From Cryptomeria japonica (Eukaryota; Streptophyta; Pinopsida; Cupressales; Cupressaceae), in NCBI RefSeq assembly GCF_030272615.1, contig NC_081410.1, positions 126,109,640 through 126,173,639 on the forward strand: a stretch of DNA of 64,000 nucleotides, in the 5' to 3' direction. The translations under genes and the position numbers were made by a program. The notes beneath the pieces were generated by a model that was not told the DNA's origin, did no database searches, and was given only the letters and a program-made list of their open reading frames with translations. Each line of letters starts with the position of its first letter. Position 1 is the first letter of the stretch. Shown here piece after piece: positions 25,573-37,300 of this stretch.

Positions 25573-28500
25573 GTCCTCCCCCCTTACATTGCTTGTCCTC
25601 AAGCGATGTCGAGATTTGGGTGGTTGAAGATCCCTTCACCCTCCCAAGTTGCATCCTCCTTCGGCAACCCTTTCCATAAGATCAAGTATTCTACAATGTT
25701 TTTACTCTTTATTCTCCTTTCTCTTACGTCTAAAAGGGCTTTTGGCTCCAGTGTTAATTTTCCCTCATCATCTAATGGAGGTAACTCCTTGCATGGGGAT
25801 ATCTACTGCCCTAATGCTTTTTTTAATCTAGACACATGGAATACATTGTGGATGCGGCTGCCAAGAGGAAGCTCAAGTCCATATACTACCTCCACTACCT
25901 TCCTTGATATTGGGTAGGGTCTGTAGAACCGTGGCTTCAGCTTCTCTACCCCACTAGATTTCAACGAAGACTGCTTGTAAAACTACAAACGTAGGAAGAC
26001 TAAGTCTCCTATCTTAAATGAACTTTCAATATGATTACGATCAACGTATAACTTTTGCTGATTTTGGGCTTGATGTATGTGATCTTTTAGAGCCCTTAGG
26101 ATGTCCATGCTTTCCTTAATAAAATTCCTGGCTCATGGAACTTGACTTTCTGGAGTAATTAGTGATCCAAAAGAGGTGGGTTCATAACCATATAGTGCTT
26201 TGAATGGGCTCATTTGGATCGACATACGATGTGTAGTGTTATAACAGTATTCTCCTAAATGTAACCATTTGATCCAAGCTTTCTGCTTCCCAATGACATA
26301 ATTTCTTCGATATCCTTCAATCCATTTGTTGACAATTTCAATTTGTCCATTAGTTTGGGGATGATAGCTAGTACTCGGAGTGAGACTAGTCCCTGCCATC
26401 CTGAAGATTTCTTGCCAAAATTGCCCCATAAACCGGCTGTCTCGGTCACTTATGATATTCTGAAGCCCATGAAGTCTGAAGACTCCCTTAAAAAACACTT
26501 CTGCTACTTGAGATGCTTGGAATTTGTTTGTTATAGCAAAGAAGTGTGCATATTTGGTGAGACAGTCCACAACCACATATATACAATCTTTTCCTTCGGC
26601 CTTGGGTAGGCCAGTGATAAAATCCATCGAAATGCTTTCCCACTTTTGTTTGGGAATGGGCAATGGTTGTAGCAATCCGGATGGGTGGTTGAGTTTTACT
26701 TTGTTCTTCTGGCACTATGTACATTCTTGTACATATTTTTGGACTTCCTTCTTAAGTCCTTTCCAAGAATACAGTTCTCTGATTTGTTCATATGTCTTGT
26801 AGAACCCTGGGTGTCCTGCCAATGGATTATCATGGTACTCTTTAACTATTACTTCCTTGAGTTTAGAGTTGGGCACCAAGTACACTCTATCCTTATATAG
26901 GATAAGCTCCTCCACAACTTTGTATTTTCCATGACTTGATGGGTCCCTCAAGATCTCGCTAGCAAAAGGGTCTTTGGCGTATTCTGCCAAAAGATCATAT
27001 TTCCAATCAGCATTTATAGAAGTTATGGTAATTATTTGTGGCTTCCTTGATAAGGCATCTGCTACCACATTGGTTGTTCCTTTAACGTATTCAATATCAA
27101 AGTCATAAGCTTGTATCCTGCTGACCCATTTTTGTTGCCTATCATTTAGATCCCTTTGGTTTAAAAAGAATCTTAGGCTGTTATGATCTATCTTTACATG
27201 GAATTTGGTGCAAACTAGGTATTAGCGGAATTTGGCTAGGGCATGCATGATGGTTAACATCTCTTTATCATAGATGGGGTAATGCTTTTTTGTTTCTATC
27301 AGCTTACAGCTTTCGAAGGCTATGGGGTGTTTGTTTTGCATGAGGACAGCTCCAATCCCTTCTCCGAAGGCATCACATTGTAGTTCAAAAGGAAGGGAAA
27401 AATCAGGGATAGCTAGGACGGGGCATGAGCTCATAGCTTCCTTCAGACTTTCAAAAGATCTTTGGGTTGCTTCGCTCCAAGCAAAAGCCCCTTTCTTAGT
27501 TAGATCGGTGAGAGGGGCTGCCACTTTGGAGAAACCCCGTACAAACCTTCTGTAGTAACTGCATAACCCCAAGAACCCCCTTAATTGTGTGAGGAACTTA
27601 GGTCTAGGCCATTCTCTAATAGCGGCTATCTTCTCCTCATCCACGCTAACTCCCTCTGCAATAATCTTATGCCCTACATATAGGATTTCCTCCATTCCAA
27701 ACTCGCATTTGGATGCCTTAGCATAAAGTGACTCTTGCTCTAGGATCCTCAATGTTTCCTCAATATGTTTGAGGTGCTCCTCCCAAGTTTTGTTGTACAT
27801 CAAAATGTCGTCAAGAAAAACTAGTAGAAATTGCCTTAGTTGCTTGCAGAAAGTATGATTCATACATGACTGAAATGTTGTCGGTGCATTGGTTAGACCA
27901 AAAGGTAGAAATAAGAATTGAAAATGTCCATAGTGACACCAAAAAGTTGTTTTGTGGATGTCCTCCTCCCTCATCCTGATTTGATGATATCCTGATCGAA
28001 GGTCAATCTTGGAGAAATATCTGGCTCCGTGTAGTTCATCTATCAACTCATCTATTCTTGGGATTGGGTACCTATTTTTGATAGTTTTCATATTCAGTGC
28101 TTTGTAGTCAATACACATCCTTAGAGTGCCATCTTTCTTTTTAACAAGTACCACCGATGATGCGAAAGGGCTGGAACTAGGTTGGATGTGTCCCATAGCA
28201 AGTAGTTCCTTAATGGTTTTCTCAATTTCTTCCTTATATTTGTGAGGGTGGCCATAAGGGGTAGTGATGACTGGTTTTGCCCCCTCTTCCAATTCTATAG
28301 TGTGTTCAAACCCGCGTTTGGGAGGCAAACCTTGGGGAATTTTCCCAAACACCCTTTTATATTTCTCCATGATGGGTTTGATGTCTATATGCGTGGATTT
28401 CTCATGAGTATTGCTCTTATCTAGTATCATGCATTGGGCCACCCATTCTCCTCTCCCTTTTCTAAAAATTTGCTCCAATTTCTTACAAGAAACCACTTTA

Positions 28501-28920
28501 GGCCTACCATCAGGTAAGCCCTTGAGAATAACTTCCTTCCCTTCATGCTGAAATCGGATTATTTGGTTTGGTAGATCAAACATGAAACATCCCAGTGAAT
28601 AAATCCATGGAGTCCCCAATATGATATCCATGTCCAATGGTACCACGTAGAGATCTTCTCTTACCGGATGGCTACCTATTATGAACTCCAACTTAGGTAC
28701 CAACTTAGTGCATTGGACCCTTGCCCCTGTGGTTGTTGCTGCTTCGAACCCCTTAAAAGTCTATGTGGGTAATTTATGCTACTTGACAACCCTTTCATCG
28801 ATGAAGTTATGGGAGGCTCCGTTGTCCCCAAGTGTGACTACTTTCTTCCCTTTAAGTGAACTCTTGATTCTAAACAGGTTGTGTTTAGCAGCATGGGTGA
28901 TAGTGGCAACTATGGCCTAA
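25573..28920 (-). pseudogene. Ty3/gypsy protease-RT-RNase H-integrase-chromodomain region, broken
   Basis: Read leftward: protease site GDNGASHNFI (about 28820-28850, usual DSG changed to DNG); ILGTPWIYSLG; RT with KKDGTLRMCIDYKALN, LPFGLTNAPTTFQ and catalytic FLDDIL (about 27820); RNase H start FELQCDAFGEGIGAVL; integrase zinc region with GHPGFYKT (26760-26850); integrase core SMDFITGLPKAEGKD then DSRFMGQFW (26420-26640); and a C-terminal chromodomain-like part with LWKGLPKEDATWEGE (about 25640-25690). The longest open piece is 28703-27222. Stops and small frameshifts separate the pieces (for example near 27215, 26705, 26132 and several below 26000), so it is non-functional. It would copy the element through RNA and integrate it into chromatin. 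Confidence 0.9.
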
Positions 28921-30137
28921 TCTTCCTCCCCTAGTCTCATACTTTTGCTAGGTGGCTCTTCCTCATCCTCATACGGTGAGGCTTCTATTCTATGCGCCCG
29001 GTCTTGACATTTATGGCTCCTTCCTTGATAGGGTTTTAGGCATGTGAAACAAAGTCCCTTCTTTTTAAGGTCCTCCAAGGCTAAACACATATGTCCCTTT
29101 TCTCTCTTTCCCTTGCAATAGGTGCAAGACCTTACAATCCCTTCTTGATTGTGTTTACTGTCCTTGGGTGGGGGTTTGGAGGAGTTGCCAAAGGGCTTGG
29201 TCTTGTCCTTGGTGAGCTTTCTTCAAATTTCATAGCTTTTTGTATAGCCTCATCTAATGTTTGGGGTTCATGGGCACTTACTATGCTTTTGATCGATCTC
29301 CTCGACCCTTCTATGAATAGGTAAGTAAGCCTTTCTTGTGTTAGACCTGGTACCATCACTGCTAATTTCTGGAATTATGTGGCATACTTCTCAATAGTCC
29401 CCTACTGCCTTAGTTGGGTGAGCTCTCAAAAGTACCACTCGGGATGCTTTTGGTCAAATCTTTTTATGAGCTTTTGGGTGAACTCCTCATATGTGTTTAT
29501 AAGTTGATGTCCTTGAGTGATGAGGCCATGGTGCCACACTCATGGGCAACCCCGGATAGATGAAGTATAGCAAATTTAATGGCATTGGATTGAGTCATGG
29601 GGCTAAGGGATAAATAGGTATCCAAATTTTGGACCCATGACCTAGCCGATACCTTTCCTTCCCCATCATAGTTGGGGATAGTCACCTTACTGAGCTTGTT
29701 TGAAGCTCTTTGTGGGCTGGAGGATGCCTTTCCTTACGGCAAAGTGTCTTTAGTTTGGCATCACAATAGTCTTTGAAGGTTACAAGATCTCGTAGTTCGG
29801 GATCCAACCCGTGGTAGTCTACAAGGATCTGATCCACATTTCCCATGGATCTGTCATGGTTATCATCACTTATTAGTGCTTCCTCAAGTAGGAATGAAGG
29901 TCAAGTGGGCCTTGAGCTAGTGTCCTTTGATGGGGTGGTGTGGTGATTTTCAGAATGATTGGATTGGGCTTCTTTGGTGTTATGGTTACTTATGTTTTGG
30001 AGGGCCTAAAGGACCAGTTGGTTGTTCCTCTCATTCTATTCAATGAAGGCCTGCATGGTTCTTTCAGTTTGTTCCCTCAGTGCTTGAGCGGTTTGCTCCA
30101 TGAAGGCCCTAAGTTCATTACTAGCTTGTTCACTCAT
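28921..30137 (-). pseudogene. Ty3/gypsy gag region, broken
   Basis: Begins at ATG 30135-30137 (MSEQASNELRAF, Gln/Glu-rich helix) a short way after the primer site. Recognisable pieces include LDEAIQKAMKFEE (about 29230) and a zinc-knuckle-like CFTC...SHKC (about 29010-29060). Several stops and frameshifts interrupt it. Gag would form the particle shell. The piece assignment rests on order and the knuckle. Confidence 0.75.
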
Positions 30138-30229
30138 GTTTCTGGCTCCTTTTTTCTTCTCTCTTTCTAAGGCCCTACAGGTTCTTTGGCTTTGTTGCAT
30201 CAACTATTTCCATAGGGTGGCAGGAAGGA

Positions 30230-30242
30230 GGCTCTGATACCA
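30230..30242 (-). promoter_or_regulatory. Primer-binding site, gypsy element
   Basis: The minus strand reads TGGTATCAGAGCC one base after the LTR end, the initiator-Met tRNA primer site. Confidence 0.88.
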
Positions 30243-30243
30243 C

Positions 30244-31535
30244 TGTAATGAACCTTTGTTGTACCCGCCTCGCCTTCCTGATAATTAGACCCTGATCTGT
30301 CCACCAAAGGTTGGACTTAGGGCCACAAAAGGATTTACGGTTTCTTGCAACATTTAGATATTTCATTTTATATGTCAGCAGTAATATTAGATCAGTGGCA
30401 CAATTATTGCAGCACAAAATACATACACAACCCATTTTAGATTTTGAGGACTTTCTAGGTTGGCTGGGCTACCCATCCCGTCTCTTAGGGCTAATAGGGC
30501 CACCTGAGGATTGGCCCAGCATACCCCTGGCTTGCACTCATTATCTTGAATGTACTAACAACAGAGGATAACAGGAAGATAATAAATGCCTACAGAAAAC
30601 ATAGATTCATGACTATATTACTTGGTTAACATTTATCCATTATATACATTTGTAAGGATTAATTCATTATATTTGTGTCTAGTTGCAGAAACATGACTAT
30701 CATTAATTAGTATTCCTTTTCTTACTTATTAGTTGTGTCTCAAAGTGAATGAATTATTTTTATTCTTATGTCTATCACTAAAGTGTATTTTAATGCAGCA
30801 TACTAAACCTGATATTGCAGGTTACCTATCTGGCGTGAAGATTAAGTTCATTTTACCCTTTGTACATTACAGATGTGCTTAGTTCATTTGGCAAGACATT
30901 TTTAGGCATGGAACCAATTTAGCAATTAATCTGGGCCACTGGTTAAATTATATTCAATACTGTTATATGAGGAATGAAAGCAGATTTAATACGACTTGCA
31001 CAAAGCCATACTTCATTGGCGATAAACACATTGGCACATTTCAACATTTAAGCGGATTGCCCTGGGGACGTACCGGCCTACTGGAGATGGGGAGGGATGC
31101 TTACTAGGCGTTGGTTCTTCATCGTTGGGAAGAACCAACGACTAGCCCCTTCACATCGTCTATTGACTAATGCGTTCACTGGGCAATCCACATGGTTGTC
31201 TAGGCATCATAAATTATTAAAACTGAAATAAATATTTTGCTGAGTAACGAAGTTACCTGTTGGACGCTTCTCCTTGCCCTTCTCTCCTTGTCACCTCCTA
31301 TGCTTCCTTGGGGTGCGGGTTTATACCTCTTTGAAACCACACGATTCCCCTTGAAACATGGCGTCTATTCCGGAGGTGCCTTGGGAATGGACGCGTCCTT
31401 TCATCACTCACACTAGTTAAGATAAACGTATTTTAAGCGGTAAAAATAATTTATGCATTGAAAATATATATATTTATGTACATGTATTGTTTAATGTTTC
31501 TAATCATTTCCCGCTGTCTACATGGGAATATGACA
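30244..31535 (-). repeat. 5' LTR of the gypsy element
   Basis: 1292 bp, near-parallel copy of 24270-25572. On the minus strand it starts TGTCATATTCCC and ends TTCATTACA. Confidence 0.92.
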
Positions 31536-31551
31536 TTCCTCCACCAGACAT

Positions 31552-32290
31552 TTTGAATCTGAACAAAAAATTTAAAACAAAGAATATTAGATTTTGTGCT
31601 TAATTCCTAAATTTGATTGTCTTGGCCTCTTAGGTCTAGTTCTCTCATCTTTTTATCATTAATTTTGTCGTATTTGATTTCTAATTTTAAATTCTTAGTG
31701 TATGATACTTCTAATTTCAATTTGTTTACAGTATCTATTTCAAATTCTATGTAATAATTTATTAATTTCTAATAAATTGGTAAAGAAATTTATATACTCA
31801 GTACTGTATTAGTAATACAGTGTTGAGTATATAATTTATTTTACTAATTTACTAAAAAATTATTATACTGCTTATTAATTTACTTAGTATTATAACTCAG
31901 CATAAAAAATTATAGTAGTTAGTTTATTATTTTAATACAGTGGGATTTTACTTTTTAGTTTTTACTAAGTATATAATTTGTTAAAAAATTTAACTAATTA
32001 AATTAGTTTATTAGTTTGGTAGAAAAAAAAAATTAATTTAATTGCTTTATAATTTATAGTTTATACTCGGTATAAAATATATACTTAGTAAGAAAACTTA
32101 TATACTCAAAAAAAAAATATTATATAATAAATTAATAATATAATTATACTCAATAATTTATTTTTTAGTTTTTAGTTTTTACTAGTTTGTTAACTATTAT
32201 AAATATTAAAAATATAAAATACAACATGCTCGATGATTAATAATTTAATACTTAATAATAATAATACATATTTTATTGTTTACATTGAAT
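31552..32290. other. AT-rich 5' region of the hAT element
   Basis: Very AT-rich, with many short TATACT/TTAGTA repeats. It lies upstream of the hAT ATG and inside the proposed ends, so it is read as the transposon's subterminal/promoter region. No gene. Confidence 0.5.
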
Positions 32291-32798
32291 GATTCAAAAA
32301 AAAATTTAAATGCATGCATAAAAAACAAAATGGAAATCCGAAATCCAAAATACCTTTTAGTCTACAGAGAAAAAAAATGGAAGTCATGCCTTGCTGATCC
32401 GTCAAAATCCCTTCGCACGGTTTAAAACAAGCTTGAATTGTCTTTGTGCGGCTTAGAATAGACTCGAATTGTCTTCGCGCAACTGAAAAGGGGCCCGAAA
32501 TATTTTTTGATCCGTAAAACTCTACATAAAAAAGGCTTTTTGACTGCAAAAACCCTTCTCGTTGCATTCAAAATGGCTTCAAAAGTTATCGGTTTTACCG
32601 CCGCAAGTGTTTTTACACATTAAAAAAGTCGCATTTTAGGGTTGACTGTTTTTCTTGGTGAGGAGACGTCGGGATACCATATTACATCTCCCACCCATGA
32701 CTCCCAAACGAACCAAAGAATCCACAGGTGCCTCCAGTATTGGATACGTGAACTAGTACCAGAGACACGCACCAAGTGGTAGGGGAGACGTTTCCCTG

Positions 32799-33761
32799 CA
32801 ACCTTGATTTTTCCCAAGTTATTGCACTGTCAACACTAATGAAGAAACAAATTGTGTCCCATTTGTGTGTACATGCACACTCTGCATGTGTGCAATTGTG
32901 GGTGAGGTGTGTGTGTATAGGCATGCATTTAGGGTGTCTGTGTGGGTCCGGGTGTGCGTGCATGATTGCATGTGTATGTGCATGGGTGTGTGTGTGTGTA
33001 ATTGTATATCCATGTACATTGACAATGAAAAATTTGAATTTTGACACTCATGTAAATTCTTATTTCAGCTCTAATGTTACATAATATGGTTATATAATGA
33101 ATGCAATGAATGCCTTAACATATGAATAACTAAAATTTCCTATATCCAATGAAACTTCCCCTTTTTATCGTCATCCCCCACCATTCCACTAAAAAAGGCC
33201 TCCCATCCCCGGTCATCCTTGCCGTGGGAAACACCATGGAACATAGCTTCAAACAACATAAAATTCAACAAGATAAATATGAAGTGGTCATCTCACTCTA
33301 ATATTATATCCTAATCTATAGAAATAATTTTTAGTTTTACTATGTTATACAGTTTTGGGCCTTTTGGCTTATTATGTCATAGAAAGGATCCCCATAATAA
33401 CTGCATGCATTACAATTGAAACTCATTTTCATCTGAGTTACACAAATCGGACGGCTTTTTGATGGAAAAATATGGAGTATCATGGATAATTGATCAAGCT
33501 CAAATGAAAACCATTAGTTCACATTCAAAATGAACAGACATCTAAGAATCAAACAAATAAATAATCCTTGATTACCAACAATGGGGTTTTAGTAAATAAT
33601 GAAAATGGATGATAGCCTATAGGACAAACTCATACTTATCATTCACATGACAAACCTCAATATAAATTGTAAATGGCATAATTTTGGAGAAAATCTCATT
33701 ATATTCAAATTTATCCCAAACAAGCACAATAAATTCAACACCAAAAATATGCTCACCATAC
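32799..33761. repeat. TG-rich microsatellite and flanking non-coding DNA
   Basis: An imperfect (TG)n/(GCATGTG)n tract runs from about 32862 to 33001, just outside the proposed hAT right end. The apparent ORFs over it are repeat artefacts. The rest up to the helicase exon holds no recognised feature. Confidence 0.7.
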
Positions 33762-33875
33762 CTTTGGTACAACATATTGCGCAAGATCTCTGTGGTCATG
33801 ATTAAAATTGGAGCTTCTCTGTTTACTGCTGCATCTCCTGTTAGAAGACCCACATTTTTCTCTCCAAATGTCTCC
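33762..33875 (-). CDS. ISE2/DExH15-like RNA helicase, exon (motif Ib region)
   Basis: A 114-nt exon encoding [19 protein letters not shown] and then [16 protein letters not shown], the GLLTGD and TTEILRNM helicase motifs of Ski2-like DExH helicases. The closest recalled match is the chloroplast RNA helicase ISE2/DExH15, needed for plastid RNA processing. The acceptor is TTTAG at 33876-33880. The donor reads CAAAG|GTATGG at 33761, in a phase that would give Ser after LYQ, as in the family. Reading through the donor stays open for about 48 codons but lacks the DEVH box. The reading frame is intact. It may be part of a real gene with huge introns or a gene fragment; the rest of the gene was not found. 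Confidence 0.7.
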
Positions 33876-34094
33876 CTAAACATTAAACATGTAGCACAGT
33901 AAACATTGTAATAAGGGTCTGCAGTCACCTTCCTAATGCCTTTACTAGAAAGTTACAGTAACATAGAGCTAATCATGCCCATCACCTAGGCAGCACTTCA
34001 TCCTAGCTTGGAATACTTATGCTATCTTGGAAAGGCTACATAGTCTCGGAATTTCTTTAACATAATTATATTAAGTACAAATATAAATCAGTAC

Positions 34095-34270
34095 CTGAAT
34101 TCACGAAATTTTTGATTTGAGAGGGCCTTTAAAGGGGTTGTATACAATAATCGTTTTCCTTTAGCAACTGTTGCAAGCGCTGCTGCTTCACCAATCAAAG
34201 TTTTTCCACTGCTAGTTGGTGCACACACAACTACAGAAGACCCTTTCAAGAAAGATTCAATGGCCAACCG
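34095..34270 (-). CDS. ISE2/DExH15-like RNA helicase, exon (Walker A, motif I)
   Basis: A 176-nt exon encoding RLAIESFLKGSSVVVCAPTS then SGKTLIGEAAALATVAKGKR and LLYTTPLKALSNQKFREF. It holds the ATP-binding APTSSGKT motif and the TPLKALSNQK motif Ia. The acceptor TTGCAG at 34271-34276 and donor AG|GTACTG at 34094 are standard. With the next exon 219 nt away, the codon split (AG|G, Arg) and sequence join perfectly (REFR-ETFG). Intron positions match the phase expected for the ISE2 gene. Upstream exons are not seen; a candidate at 35522-35580 was rejected. No stop or frameshift. Confidence 0.75.
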
Positions 34271-37200
34271 CTGCAATAAGAACATGAAATGAGTGAGATA
34301 AACATCCTGCTAAAATGATCCGAAAAAGTAAGAGATCATTTGGACTTTACAGCCAGTTGTTTAATTTCTAAAGCACAAGTTACGAACTCTATTACAATTG
34401 ACACAGATGTTATGGCCTAAAACGAAATAGAAAAGTTTAGCAGGAAAATAATGATAGTAAAATGAATGCATTCTAGAGAATTTAATTCTAAATATTCCCA
34501 GGTTGGGAGGACATAAAAATTTTGCTTCTTTACAAAGCATCTGTACAGGGGAAAAAAACCAATGTCACCATCTGACATAAGGACAAAATTCATAGACAAA
34601 AGTCAAAGCACCAAAGACTGCCAGTAATATCTAAAAGATGTTATAATTAAATGAAACTTCAGAACAGTCATTGTGCATAGATGGATCATCTGCAGGATAT
34701 TAAATTACCCAGAAGAGTATGTGTTTTAGAACACTGTACACATCTATTGAGAAAACTATTTTAGGAACTAGATTGAATGCTATCGGGACACACTCCCCAA
34801 AAAGACTGCCAAAATAGAACAGACTTGTTTATTAATATGGAAAATCAGAAGTGGGAAAAGCTTTGAAAAGATTCAAACTTGATAAACGGGTTAAGAACAG
34901 AAAGATATTACTCACGTCACATATAGATGATAATAAAAAAAATTACAACACCATGGACACCAAGACTGCTAATCTCACAAACCCCAGCACGGCAATGCTT
35001 ATAGTGAACAAAGAAAAAACAATCAATTGAAAACTGTGTTGTTAAAGTAGATTATAGAATTTGTCCAAAATGTGGCTGTCAAGATGTGACCAAAGGGTAT
35101 ATTAGAATGATCATGTCAATAACAACAAAATTCAAAACCTAGAAGAGAATCTCTAATGAAACAAAAAAACACCAGCTGCCGATCCTAAGTTGACATTGAC
35201 AAACTCATAGATACACTTAAATTCCAGTCTCTGATCTAAAGATAAGTTTTAAAAATTACATTTAAGTACAAGTGCACGGAGACCCACTAAAAAATAAGGG
35301 TAATTTATCTATATAAAATGGAAATTAAAACTTGGTGTTGTGACAATCTAGATGAGACGGCATGAATTGTTGATAAAAATGCCTTTTCTCTAGCACACAA
35401 AAAACAAGCAAAGAATTAGATTTTGAATAGAACATGTCCCCTTAAAAGACATTTTTTTTCGTAAACTTTCAAGATCAACTTTTATCACTGCAACTTGAGT
35501 GCTTTGACTATTTCATTAGACCTGAAATGCAAACCCTTGAATAGTCATCAATTGATCCATGAGCATTTCCATTTGACGTGATATTAACCAAAAAAAATAT
35601 TTGTTGGCCCCTAGGCACTAAAAAAAATTACGACAAAAGACAAATATCATCTTTCAATAATTGGTAATGGTCTAGATGATATGAAGGCTTATATTATTTC
35701 CTCAAGGATCAACATAATGAGCAGTCGATGGTAGGTCCATATGCACAAATATGTCGAGATTAACAATAGAAATGACCATTATGAATTTCTCATTATTTCC
35801 CCTGCATCACATACAACTAATCTTGTCCAAGATATGAAAGTATTTTCACTTTAGGAGACCAAATAGCCCTAATTCAAAAAAGAATGAAAGATGGTAGTAA
35901 ACTGTAAGACGCATTAAAGAATCTCTAAAGTAGTCAAGCATGTTAGAAATATGCTTGAAGAATATGCTCATACGAGAAGAAAAGAATAGGTGAAATAACT
36001 ATTGCATTTAGGATTAAGATAATTCACTCTTTAGTCAATATAATTCTATATGGATGGACTTGCTCCAGTTGCAGTTGGTTGAATAACCCTATGGCATGCT
36101 ACAAGAGCTTATAAGTTAGCCCACATGCACAATTGAAAAGTTCAGTCCACAAAATCTGAATCTACGAGGGATAATAGAACATTAAATATATATTTAATGC
36201 CACAAGTATCATATTGAATGAGGACAAACTGATTTCTGTACTTTTCTATTGTTTCATAAACTATTGCAGTCAAGCTTAGAGAAAAACTGTTTGTGTTGAC
36301 ATGATTTAGAGGTGATGATTTGGACAAGTGGCCAAACTACATAAGCAGCGCCCAAAAGTACATCCAATTCAAATAAAAAGTTACTAGAATAAAAAGAACC
36401 CTATCGGCTTAGAAGTATCAGACAAGTTCCATGTGTCATTCAATTCTGTGTAGAGGCTAGTCTTCCCAATCAGCATCCTAAACAGATCTTTGGTTGTCAC
36501 ATCAAGAAAGTTGACGCCATAGAATAAGTTCCCCTATCCCCAAATGTCTTGGTCTCAGTTCATTTGCAACACAAACATTGCTGGTTATGATGTATTTTCC
36601 AAGTAGGCACATGTTCTCTTTCCACTGTTACGTAGATTATACCATGCTTTGAGATGATCCCAATTCATCTGTCCACAAAATAATTTAAAGCTTTTTGATT
36701 CCTTCATAACATCAGACATTTTCTGAACAACCTCTTATACAAGAAAGCTTTTGGTTTTAGTGAGCAGACTTCAACCCTCGTAATCTATTGCATGAAACAT
36801 ATTTCCCATCTTTTCTAAGACATGCCACATTATGCATTCCTTCGTTCAAACTCCTCTTTCTAGATTGACCGGAAGATGAGATAAACTGCTACTTTACACT
36901 AAAAGAAGACAAACATTATGTCTATGACATAAAATCCTTTCCATGTCGGTTTGTCTTTAGGGAACCCCTCTACCAAAAACTGGTAAGGCACCAAGAAGCT
37001 TCAATGTGAGACCAGTTAGTTGAAAGAAGTTAAAAATTATTAAATGATATAGCAGGGAACTTGCTCTAGTAATCTAACTTTGGAGGGAATGGATTGGCAC
37101 AAAATGGAAGATGAAGGGACCACGTGTATAGAAACAGATTTTTTACTAAGACCAAAGTGATTAATGAAGCTGTAATATATTTAGTTCTCAACAAATATAT

Positions 37201-37300
37201 TGGAGGTAAGTTGGATGCTCAACAGAAACCAACTTGAACGTTTTAAAAATCATCATAAGCTTTCTAGTTACATAGAATAAGGATATTGTAATACCCCTAC
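34271..37300. other. Non-coding stretch upstream of the helicase exons
   Basis: AT-rich with no long ORF and no transposon motif recognised. It would be intron if the helicase gene is real. Bases 37296-37300 (CCTAC) are the left target duplication of solo LTR D. Confidence 0.55.

Larger units (their letters stand above)
24270..31535 (-). mobile_element. Complete Ty3/gypsy chromovirus-type retrotransposon
   Basis: A 7266-bp element with LTRs at 24270-25572 (3') and 30244-31535 (5'), and an exact 5-bp duplication TTCCT at 24265-24269 and 31536-31540. The primer site next to the right LTR reads TGGTATCAGAG on the minus strand (30230-30242). A G-rich purine tract precedes the left LTR. Domain order gag, protease, RT, RNase H, integrase, chromodomain-like end marks a chromovirus. 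It sits 15-16 nt downstream of the hAT start codon. LTR copies differ by several percent by eye. Confidence 0.93.
13089..31551 (-). pseudogene. hAT transposase, BED finger / DUF659 / dimerisation domain, broken
   Basis: The gene is in three blocks. ATG at 31549-31551 with the first codons lies right of the gypsy element. The main body is 24269 down to 22363: a BED-like zinc finger (CKLC...GTYTR, 24110-24200), a DUF659-type region ending in AINNAPVGY then ...RVCAQEG (about 23650-23860), a core segment with CVHSLNNALKDIG and TRFASYFILLDHL, and the C-terminal hAT dimerisation motif CERNWSTYGFIHSLKRNRL (22400-22520). The tail, 13290 to 13089, starts with PSTKWDQI and ends in an acidic stretch at TAG 13089-13091. 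The blocks join in frame across both insertions once target copies are removed. There are several frameshifts (about 24170, 23735, 13165) and stops, so no active enzyme can be made. The family would cut and paste DNA in the nucleus; identification rests on the dimerisation and DUF659 motifs. Confidence 0.85.
12803..32798 (-). mobile_element. hAT DNA transposon, about 3.65 kb net, split by nested retroelements
   Basis: The transposase gene (minus strand) lies between proposed ends at 12803 (CATGGGTACG inward) and 32798 (CAGGGAAACG inward on the minus strand). The flanking 8-mers CAAGATTG (12795-12802) and CAACCTTG (32799-32806) agree at 6 of 8 positions, the duplication length expected for hAT. 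Removing LTR unit C with its nested copia (9077 bp) and the gypsy element (7271 bp), each with one target copy, leaves about 3648 bp, a usual size for an autonomous hAT. The terminal inverted repeats are poor, so the exact ends are the weak point. The gene content itself is clear. Confidence 0.6.

Noticed and set aside
25495-25917. Plus-strand ORF near the gypsy left LTR
   Set aside because: It is antisense to the chromodomain-like end of the gypsy polyprotein.
32682-33084. Open frames on both strands over the TG-rich tract
   Set aside because: His/Thr- and Cys/Val-rich translations are artefacts of the microsatellite.
35522-35580. Upstream helicase exon (reads ...MDQLMTIQGFAFQ before a GT)
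   Set aside because: A few residues fit the expected D-L-I-F-FQ pattern, but the segment is two to three residues short, lacks the conserved core and has no good acceptor.
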